The translations under genes were made by a program, and so were the position numbers. 64,000 nt of DNA, taken from assembly GCA_003864495.1 (NCBI GenBank), contig PEDN01001397.1, forward strand, positions 1 through 64,000, read 5' to 3'. This document shows, piece after piece, positions 47,640-64,000 of this stretch. The notes beneath the pieces are model-generated. The model was not told the origin of the DNA. It saw only the letters and a list, made by a program, of their open reading frames with translations, and did not search any database. Source of the stretch: Nemopilema nomurai. Its lineage: Eukaryota > Cnidaria > Scyphozoa > Rhizostomeae > Rhizostomatidae. Each line of letters begins with the position of its first letter. The stretch's first letter is position 1.

Positions 47640-49208
47640 TCCAAAAAAGCTTGTTGGAACTGGTCAACTCAAAAGTGTTGGCTACAGAAGTTTATGATAG
47701 GATAAGACCCTACGGGGTCTCAACGACCACAAATGCATGGCCTCCCTAAAATACACTAGCCGAACGTCCCACTTAGACCTATCTTGTCTATGATTGGTTC
47801 AGCACAACACGAACTGGCTAAGTGGCTTTCTGAAGTTTTGGACCCTGTTCTTAAAAATATTCAAAACATTGCATCAAGGGTTCTTTTACGTTCGCTGAGT
47901 TCATGCAAAACTTGAACATCGAAAACGAAACATCTTTCATGTGTTCTTTCGACATTAGTAGTCTTTTCACAAATGTCCCTTTGAGTGAGACCATCAAAAT
48001 ATGTGCCGACGCTTTGAACCGGAGTGAGCTTAATAGCCCACCATTTCCAGAGGAAGTATTCATTGAACTGATGGAAACTGCAACACGTTCAGTTGAATTC
48101 AGTTTTAACAATGAATTGTACCAACAAAAGGATGGTGTCGCTATGGGTAGCCCTCTGGGACCTGCCTTGGCTAATATCTTTGTTGGCTTTCATGAAGAGC
48201 GTTTGTTCGACTACGACCAAAAGCCAGGTGTCTATTTTCGGTATGTGGATGACACATATACCATTTTCAAACAGAGGCTGAGTGTGATATTTTTCTAAAA
48301 CACCTTAATAGCCTACACCTAGCCCTCCAGTTTACGTTTGAAAAGGAAAATGATTCCTTGCCATTTTTAGATGTTTTGGTCGATAAGTCTAACACTGGAT
48401 TTCTTACCAGTGTATATCGCAAGCCCACTTTTACCGGTCAGTACTTACGCTGGAATTCATTTTGCCCAAAACAACGCAAAGCCAACCTTGTCAAAACATT
48501 AGTACATAGGGCACTTATGATCTGCTCGAAATCTGAACTGCACGCTGAACTGGAAAAACTCAAAACGATCTTCCTGGACAACGGCTATCCGGAAGTCGTC
48601 ATTCTATCTTATACTAAGGAGAAAATCGCAAGTTTTTCGGCTGTTCAATAGTTTGGTCCGCAAAAGTGCCCAGTTTATTTGAAACTACCATGGATTGATA
48701 ACACTTCCTTGCGATTCGAGAGTCAGATTAGGCAAGCCATAACCAAATGTTTCTTTGCTGTCAATCCTTGGATTGTTTACAGCACTAGGAAAGCCCTTCC
48801 ATCCATTCAAAAGGATTGCGTTCCTCCCAACCAAAAAAGTTCCGTCATTTATGAATTTACGTGCCAGTGTGATTCTGGCTACGTAGGACACACAACCCAA
48901 AGATTGGGGGATATGATAAAACAGCATGTTACTTCCAACATAAGAAACAAAATTGCCCCTCAAAGAGAACAGCCTCCTCGCTCTTGAGGTCTAGAAACAC
49001 TGTTAAAACAAGTGATTCTGCCATCGGTCAACATCATTTAGACAACCCAGATTGTGCAAAACTCCATAATGACGACACGTTTCGGATAATTGGCAGAGCC
49101 CGGTCGTCCTTCCATCTAGCAGTTTTGGAGTCGATCTACATAAAAATGAAAAACCCGCTATTGTGTAGACAGAAGGAGTTCGTTTTCTCTCTTGGACTCC
49201 ATTGGTAA
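47640..49208 (+). pseudogene. PLE reverse transcriptase / GIY-YIG protein, broken
   Basis: The early RT block is 47690-47870 (VYDRIRPYG, then NVPLRPILSMIGSAQHELAK with a stop just before it). The core is in 47903-48298: CSFDISSLFTN, DGVAMGSPLGPALAN and the catalytic YVDDTY. In a shifted frame 48358-48651 follow LPFLDVLVDK, YRKPTFTGQYL and KTLVHRALMIC. After an in-frame TAG at 48649-48651, 48679-48987 has the GIY-YIG start YEFTCQCDSGYVGHTTQRL. A further shift gives 48984-49208 with FRIIGRARSSFHL. At least three frameshifts and two stops make this copy non-autonomous, although its arms are nearly identical. Confidence 0.88.
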
Positions 49209-49393
49209 TTTTTCTTTAGGCTCGCGGCACTGATTGGTCAACTATACCGGTTTTGTGCTTGCGTCTTTCTGATTGGCTTATTTCGATCCACAACTGGGTA
49301 TATATTTTCCATCGTGTTCTTTCGGAAAACCTTATTCTGACGTTTTATGCTCTGAGAGTGTCAGACGAAAAAGCTTTTAGTATGTCGTATAAT
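49110..49393 (+). repeat. Right arm (pseudo-LTR) of the PLE
   Basis: Holds the last 33 codons of the ORF (stop 49206-49208) and the 3' non-coding part. Its hammerhead core has lost one G compared with the left arm. Confidence 0.85.
49341..49389 (+). ncRNA. Hammerhead in right PLE arm, core deleted by one base
   Basis: Same layout as the left arm, with 6 of 6 stem I pairs (TATGCT / AGTATG), but the core is CTGAGA-G in place of CTGAGGA-G. A missing core base would be expected to stop cleavage. Confidence 0.55.
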
Positions 49394-50730
49394 GAATATG
49401 ATGAGATAGCTTGTCTGAAATGCACGCAGTTATGGAGATCATACAAGGGGGACAGAATTAAGTTTGGCTAATTTGTGACAAATGTTCTCTAGAACGTCTT
49501 TGCAAGAACAATGATTTTTATTTTGCTTTATCTTCAGCTGGGGGCATTTTAACTGCCAGTGACAATGATTTTTTTGCTTGAAAGCAAATAATTTGTAAAC
49601 TGTTCACATCCTGGTGTTAATTAACAGTTAGTATTATTTATATCTCTTATTGCCTACATTCATCTTTTCCTTAACCCAGTTTGATAGAACTGTGTTGCTG
49701 CAGCTGTATTTTTCACTTTTTAAGCATTCTTCAGTCGACCTTAGAAGATGATCCATTGTGCCCCAGGATTCATTAAAAAGTTTGAACCCAAAAGCCTGGC
49801 AAACAGGATGATTCAAAGATTTATTACTTTATTTTCAGCTTCATAACTTTGTAATTTTGACAAGTAAAGCTAGGAGTCTATACCAGACCTATTTATATGT
49901 ATTAAAAATGTCTTGAAAATTAAGCTTTTACAGTGCCTATATCACAAAAATAACCCATATTTGGGCATTATAAACGACACGTGACTGCTGGGTGTCTGCC
50001 ACAGAGAAACATCTGTTGCTAGTAATTAGCTGACCTCTGGGTCTTTTTTCGTGAACCAGAGAATGGATACGCCATGGCAGCAAAATGGCGTGTTACGTCC
50101 TTTCGGGCCTATCTCAATTGGGCAAAAATTTGCCGCTTTTTTGCTAGCAAAAGGCTGTGACCCTCACCTTGAAAGTTTAAACCATGTCTTCCAATCACCA
50201 TATTGCAAAACAGGCATGTCTCAAGGAAACTTCGGCTTGGCTGAAGTAATGCTGAAATTGCTGGTTATAAGTAGTTAAGTCAGTTGTAATTCGTCCAAAA
50301 TCTTGGAGTTTTGATTTCTTTTTGACACGCCAAGGTACTGTGAGCGGAAGATTGTTTTTCGTGCAGTTTTCACTTTCTACCATCGCAAAAGAGAAAATTT
50401 TCGCCCACCAGACCATGGGTATTGCTTTTACAACATCGCGACAATGTAGCCTTCTGAGAGGCTCCAGAAATTTCATTTTTAATCGAATAGTCATTTGGCA
50501 GTGAACTTCTCTGCCATTTATCTCGAAAATGGTGTTGAATATCGGAAAACTGCTAGCACCCTCCGTATTCCCACTCACTACATTTATGATGAAAAGACCG
50601 TGTGAATCGTGAGCTCCACCCCATCAAATGCAACGGTGAATCGAGAAAGAGGTTTTTTGATTCAATTCAGTCGCTGACTTGAAATGTTTTCCTGTAACGT
50701 AAATTGGGTGGGTGGCGAAGTGAAAGCATA
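49394..50730. other. Stretch between PLE and RCHY1-like gene
   Basis: No supported gene. A minus open frame (50195-50578) has no ATG at its head, no domain and ends without splice context. The last few hundred bases must contain any promoter of the RCHY1-like gene. Confidence 0.4.
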
Positions 50731-51279
50731 ATGGATGACGCTGTTAAAAGTTGCGAGCACTACGTTAGGAGGTGCTTACTGAATGCTCCATGCTGTGGCA
50801 AAACGTACCCTTGTCGGCTGTGCCACGACAAGGCCGAGGATCATGAAGTTAACAGGTTCGCCATAGAGAAAATAGTCTGTACTCAGTGTCGCATGGAACA
50901 AGAAGTTAGAACTCATTGCAAAGATTGCGGTATACTATTTGGACTATATTCATGTATGAAGTGCAGGTTCTTTGATGATAACGACCACGGCCAGTACCAC
51001 TGTGATGAATGCGGCTTTTGCCGCAAAGGTGGCAAGGATAAATTTTTCCACTGCAGAAAATGCGGAATTTGCCTTACCAAAACTATAAAAGATTCGCATA
51101 AATGCAGACAAGAGAGTGGCAAGGACATGTGTCCAGTTTGTTTTGATAGCATCCACACAGCGACGGAAGAATCTCTGGCTCCCAAATGTGGCCATCTTAT
51201 ACACATGAAGTGCCATCGTTTGATAATGGAGTTTGGTCACGGCGATGTCCGTACTGTAATCAAGACTACTAGTTACTAA
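50731..51279 (+). pseudogene. RCHY1/PIRH2-like CHY-RING gene, intronless, frameshifted
   Basis: ATG at 50731 gives MDDAVKSCEHYVRRC, the start of a CHY zinc finger (CCGKTYPCRLCHD..EDHEV, CTQC, CKDC), then the CTCHY ribbon (MKCRFFDDN, YHCDECGFC, FFHCRKCGIC) and a RING finger (CPVC, PKCGHLIH, MKC). RCHY1-family E3 ubiquitin ligases have this order. The frame then reads GHGDVRTV and stops at 51279. In the -1 frame, at 51246-51257, the missing final RING pair C-P-Y-C appears at the correct spacing, followed by a stop. A one-base loss near 51241-51245 therefore breaks the RING. The C-terminal zinc ribbon of the family is absent. One exon where vertebrate RCHY1 has several suggests a retrocopy. An assembly error is the alternative. 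Confidence 0.75.
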
Positions 51280-52869
51280 CAGAATCTATTTCATCGCGGG
51301 CGCTTAGTGACAGCCGGCTAGCCTTTGCTGGGAATGAACCTGCTTTAATAGAAATATTTTGAATCAGCTTTGCAATATTCCTACTCTCAAATTTGTTAAA
51401 TGGTCACGCTATGAATCACTCATCCGATGCACTGTATGTATTTGAAGGTTTTCAATTAAACAGGGATATATCGCACAATAAGCTATTGGTGCCAATGTAC
51501 TTATGACCAATTTGGTTTTTGGTGGTTGAAACAAGAGGTGGTCTTTATATTCATGGGGTGCTTTTATTAAGTCAGTATTGCTGAGAAGCAACACTCCAAG
51601 TTTTACAAAGTTATATGAAATATTTTTCTGATTTTCCATTAATTTAATGATTATGCTGATTATCAAGTATTATTATTTTGCTTCTGATTGTATTTTGATA
51701 TTACTCTGACAGAATAATCTGAAAATGAGGACTTATTTGGTATTTTAAGGCTTTTAGAATAAAGCACTTTGATTCATAATGTGGTAAAATATGAGTGAAC
51801 AAGGCATGCATCAGCTTTAGAACAACATGGTTTGGAAAGATTTTTTCTGCCACTGGTTTCACCCTCTGAAGGGAAATATGAAGGTGATATCCATGTCCAT
51901 GCATATGTTACAGTTTGGTTAACAAATGGATAGTTAGTAATCTGTGTTTTGTATGATTTGTGTGACTGACTAGCATTATGTGCTTTTGTATTCCTAATGC
52001 ACATGTTTCTCAGTTTCACCAATGTATCTAGGTGTATTCCCAGTAATATCTTGAATAAGCAAGCACTTGTTTAATTAATTCTTCTTTGGATTGGTAGCTA
52101 GTTTAGCTCCATTGGGAGAGGCTTGTGTTGAAGGTTTTGCTCAGCATGTAATGTAGCAGGAATCATGTAATGTGCAGAATGTGAAAACAGAATTCCTGAT
52201 TATTTTCAGCTAGTCATGAATAGTCAATATTATTAGAAAGCTCTTAATCAATTCTTCTCTTGTTCCACTTTCAGATTTTCTCATGTGCTACAATGTAATT
52301 GCTCTAAACCAGGCAAGTCTTAGCTAACAGCAATAAGAAGGAATGTAACACATGGCTCTTCGTTTTTAGAACATATTGCATATCATTCTTGAGTTGCAAG
52401 TGAACACTAGTTTATTGCTCAAAATTAATGAATGATTGAGCTTTATCACAATTTGACTTGGAAAAATGTCAGGATTTATAAAAATTATTCTTTTTTCTTC
52501 CTTCCCAGAGGATTTTCTTTACTACGGTACTGAAAAATTAGAAGAAAGTGTTCCTTCAGTTTCATGATTTTAACCCATATTAAAGGATGAATGTCTACTA
52601 TGAATAAGATAGAAGGAAATATTTCTGTCAAATGCAAGCTGTTCTATGTTTAATACACACATTTAGCAAGGATCTGACGAAATTTTTCAAAGTTAAAATA
52701 CAGTTACATAAGGCCCTTACGACTAGGAAACGGTGACACTATCCCATAAGATCAGCTTTACTGGGAAGGCAACAGAAACAGCTATACAGTCGCATTTTTA
52801 ATAGAAGGTCGAATTTGAAGACAACCCTCCTAGCCTCGGTTTCGAATCAACGCATCATGTATTGACGGC
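51280..52869. other. Intergenic stretch before THUMPD3
   Basis: No gene or tandem repeat seen. Short minus frames at 51701-52022 lack domains. The final 100 bp include the THUMPD3 5' flank; the start region ATGGATAGCAAAATGGCGTC has a second ATG four codons on. Confidence 0.4.
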
Positions 52870-55199
52870 ATGGATAGCAAAATGGCGTCGCTAAATGATT
52901 GTGTGAAGTTGTATGTGTCGACTGTTCCTGGCTTAGAATTTATTAGCGTATCAGAATGTGAGGAAGTTTTTAAGGTTAAAGCAAAAAAGGAAGAACGGGG
53001 AAGAGTCTCTTTTGAAACTGATATGAACTGCCTAGAAAAGCTATGTGATCTGAGGTCTGTCCACCACTTCTGGGTCGAGGTGTCCCAGACTTCGTTTGAC
53101 TGGGATGGTGCCTGCGGCAAAGAAGATATCTTGAAGGGCTTAGAACTCCATGCAGATAGTCTTAAATGGGACAAGGCTCTGTGTGCATACAATATGTTTA
53201 AAGAGAAAACTCTGAGTTCCTGGAAACGCATTGAGCCTAGGCCTAAAGACAGTCAGAATCGTGAAGAGGAATCTTCGAATGTGAAATTCCGTGTTACTTG
53301 CAGTAGAAATGGAGACCACAATTTTACTTCAATGGAAGCTGCAAAGTATATTGGTTCTGGTGTTAAAAATCATTTCAACTGGAAGGTTGACCTTGAGCAC
53401 TTTGACATCGAAATATTAACATTTGTAAATGACAACCAAGTCACTATTGCCATCAAGATCTCGAATGAAAGCAAGCACAGCAGAAATCTTTCATTTTTTG
53501 GTCCAACAACATTGCGAGCAACTACATCCTTTTGTCTATTAAAGCTGGCAGGAATAAAAAAAGGTTGTTGTATTTTACATGAATTACATTGTCCTTGTAA
53601 CATTTCACATTCTTAGCAGATTGGCTAAACCATATTTTGTTACTCTTTAGATTACCAGTACCTCAATCTGCATAGTTGAGCAGTTTCTCATCCAATTTGG
53701 GTGTACAACAGTAAAATTCAAGTGCTGGAAATGTGTCATCACATGTGTAGAAGTGTGCCAACAATCTTTATTGAAAAGTGGGCTCAATATATTTTAAGGC
53801 TGATACAATGTTGATTGGAATTTTTTAAAAACACTCCCTTTTGGTGAAAATAAAAACACTTTCTAATTTTGGTTGCAATTTTCATCCCACCATTGGAAGT
53901 CCAGCATTTGAAAAATCTGACATCATGGGAAACTGTAGATATATTAAATTCAACTTAAACTACCTTACGAATTTCACCATTGCAAAGGTAAATTGCAAAT
54001 GTAGTTTTCGCACCTTCACTACTTGCTGTGGTCTTCCTTTTGTTTCTCGACACCTCTTGAAGTAAAATTTAAGTATTGATAGAAACTTGATCCCCTTGAT
54101 CCAGCTATGGTAAACAAGTTTGAAAAGACCTTTGTTTGATCTGCTAAAATTCTCACCAGATTTTTATGATAAAATTTAATGGTTTCTTAAATATATGTGA
54201 AGTTTTTCAAACCTTTTTTTGCAATTAAGCTGGTTAGAATTGGTTTGAGACAGGCGATGAGTGAGTAAGAGACAGGCTTCCTGCCACGATAAACAGGCAC
54301 TTGTTGTAGAAAGGTACCTCTGAACCATCTCTATACTGACTTGTGTTCTTCGGATTTTTTAAAGAATTGATTCATTTTATCTTTTTGTTAAAAAAGAAAT
54401 TACTTTATATCATGGAATATGGTTTCATGGAATCTTAAATGTAACTTTGCTGAGAAGCATCTGTTAAATACCTTTATTTTAGGTGATATTGTATGCGATC
54501 CTTTGTGTGGTACAGCTTCTATCTGCCTAGAGGGTGTGAACAGCTTTCCCTTTTCATTCCATCTTGGTGGAGAGATTCACAGTGATGGGTGCCAGAATGC
54601 AATAAACAATATTGATCAATTTGGCAAAACAGGAAGAGATATGCATAGGTATGAATGGATGTCTAGGTGTATATATGCATCCTGTCATATCCTTTTAGCA
54701 CAGCCAAACCGTTGCTCAAGTAAATTTTTGAATTTGAAGGTCTTGCTATAGCAGGAAATTAGGTAAAAGCCTCAAAATTCAAAGTTTTTAGAGAAGAATT
54801 CATCATGCTTTGAAGAAACACAAAAAGTTGTTAATGTTGCTGACCATTAATGGTCTATATTTGCTTTTTAGGAATCTTGCTTTCCCTTGCAACATAGTAC
54901 AATGGGATGCATGTCATTTACCCATGCGGAATGGGTTGGTGGATGCCATTGTTTCAGACCTTCCTTTTGGTAAGCGTATTGGCTATAAAGGACGGAACTT
55001 TGCACTCTATCCTGCACTTTTAAAAGAGATGGGCAGAGTTTGTAAGCCAAAGGGGAAAGCCGTTTTACTTACGCAACACAAATCAGCAATGAACAAATCT
55101 CTCGCTGCATGCAACAGCATTTGGAAGAAGCAGGCAACATTTTTCATCAACATGGGTGGTCTCAACGTTGCTATCTATGTGCTCAAGAAACTGTTCTAG
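52870..55199 (+). CDS. tRNA guanine-N2 methyltransferase THUMPD3, three exons
   Basis: Exons 52870-53563, 54483-54648 and 54872-55199 join in phase to 395 codons plus TAG. The known enzyme, with TRMT112, makes N2-methylguanosine at position 6 of cytosolic tRNAs. Residues 1-100 form the N-terminal region (VPGLEFISVSECEEVF, CDLRSVHHFWVEV). Residues 140-220 hold the THUMP part (VKFRVTCSRNGDHNFTSMEA, FNWKVDLEHFDIEIL). The methyltransferase follows: FGPTTLRAT, SAM motif DPLCGTA, WDACHLPMRNG, DLPFGKRIG and VLLTQ. The protein is shorter than the human one (about 500 aa), mainly in the linker before THUMP. SAM motif I reads CGTA where CGTG is usual. Donors are AAG|GTTGTT and TAG|GTATGA, and acceptors TTTTAG and TTTTTAG. 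Confidence 0.92.
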
Positions 55200-55972
55200 G
55201 CCCCACTTCTTCAACCTCAATAAGAAACTAGAAATGAACATTTATCGAACAAATAGTACTTGGTAAAAGACCAGGATTTTTGTTTGCAATGCAAGACAAA
55301 TACGCTCGAAAATCAGAGAAAGCAAGAAAACTTGGCTGATTGAATTAATTCATTGACTTTGCTTCACAGAAAAATGTAGTTATGAATTATTCTCTAAAAA
55401 TATAAATATACAAAACGCATCGTTTCTCAAATGATTACAAAGCAATCTCCAAGAATTTATAAGCCGACATGTATTAAAATAATCAGCATTACGAAGAACA
55501 GGCGCGCTAGGCAAGTGCCACTCACACAACCGATGTAGCAAGAAACAAATCCCATTTGGTACTTTGACTGACTTAGTACTTCGTCCGACTTGGTACTTTC
55601 TCCAACTTGGCACTTTGACAGACTGAGTATATATGCTTTTTGCACATCGAGCACTGTTATGTCAGAATAGACAACACAATCTAGAATATTTCTATATATA
55701 TTTGATAAAAGTTGACCGTGGAATGTTACGATCAATTGCATTGCCGAACTTCTAAAGCATTCTAGTCCTAGTACTAGTGTAAATTCTAGTACCATTCTTA
55801 GGGGGACCGAGAGCTTTTGAGAACAGCTTTGAGAAATCTAGCTTTTACACCTGTCAAAATGACTAGAATACCATTATAGTAGACCTTTCTTTACAAAACA
55901 TACAAGGTACCGCAGAGCACTCACAATGTAAATAATGGTCTACGTAAATGGAAGGAATACTAATTCACAGTT
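55200..55972. other. Tail-to-tail intergenic stretch, THUMPD3 / INO80
   Basis: Both neighbours end here, so it holds two 3' UTRs. CTTGGTACTTT-like phrases repeat three times near 55555-55620. No canonical AATAAA is evident for INO80. Confidence 0.5.
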
Positions 55973-63831
<7,859 letters not shown>

Positions 63832-64000
63832 CTTAATAAAGAAAGGCTTTATAAGTAAAAGACCATAATGAGCCAGATATAATGGTCACTTGGCAACAAG
63901 AGGATGAACATCCTGCAAGTATTAATGGAACACACGTCGCCTTGACTGACTGGTGCAATCATTTCGAATCATGATAAATCATGTTTAATCGCAAAACGCG

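Larger units (their letters stand above)
47333..49393 (+). mobile_element. Penelope-like element with inverted terminal copy
   Basis: The body is a PLE reverse transcriptase followed by a GIY-YIG endonuclease. The 3' end (49110-49393, including the last codons and the 3' non-coding part) is repeated in inverted orientation at 47333-47613 before the ORF. The two arms are nearly identical, differing by a few bases and small indels. Such inverted or tandem pseudo-LTRs are typical of PLEs. Target duplications were not identified. Confidence 0.85.

Noticed and set aside
50195..50578. 127-codon minus open frame
   Set aside because: No ATG at the head of the frame, no domain, no splice sites that lead anywhere.
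50913..51240. Minus-strand open frames opposite the RCHY1-like gene
   Set aside because: Shadows of the Cys-rich coding strand.

Overview
The window is nuclear DNA from an AT-rich animal genome. Evidence for an animal is spliced INO80 and THUMPD3 orthologues, a RING/CHY gene like RCHY1, a group III phospholipase A2, a THAP-type P-like transposon and Penelope-like elements. The mix of elements suggests an early-branching invertebrate, perhaps a cnidarian, but the species cannot be read from the sequence.

Layout. 1-10950 is a pyrimidine-rich satellite of roughly 18-bp subunits built around TAGCCTCGTTTT, with two successive higher-order periods (about 1.36 kb, then 342 bp). 12263-15060 is a decayed P-like transposase. 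17447-18411 (minus) holds two exons of a group III PLA2-like gene, with a possible third exon at 19835-20018. 24736-36850 (minus) is a 16-exon gene for a coiled-coil protein whose reconstructed frame closes at 976 aa; its introns carry a 39-bp minisatellite, an AT run, a MITE remnant and a fragment of a Penelope-like element (PLE). 37948-49393 is a transposon cluster: a TIR-bounded 2.1-kb element, a LINE RT fragment cut by a MITE, a tRNA-like insertion, a LINE endonuclease fragment and two PLE copies. 50731-63831 is gene-dense: an intronless RCHY1-like gene (plus), three-exon THUMPD3 (plus), and 21 exons of the 3' part of INO80 (minus), which runs off the right edge.

Exon models were built by hand from homology, GT/AG sites and reading-frame phase. 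For INO80 and THUMPD3 every junction is in phase. For the coiled-coil gene all junctions are in phase, but the exon 14 acceptor is weak and one donor is GC.

The most notable finding is non-coding. The 3' ends of the PLE copies carry a sequence that folds as a type I hammerhead ribozyme. The copy at 46082-46131 keeps the CTGANGA and GAAA core, a 3-bp stem II, a 3-bp stem III and a 10-bp stem I with one mismatch. Three further copies, at 32.8, 47.3 and 49.3 kb, show stem variation, with intact or decayed cores. Hammerheads are known from Penelope-like elements in general; this particular family is not one I can name.
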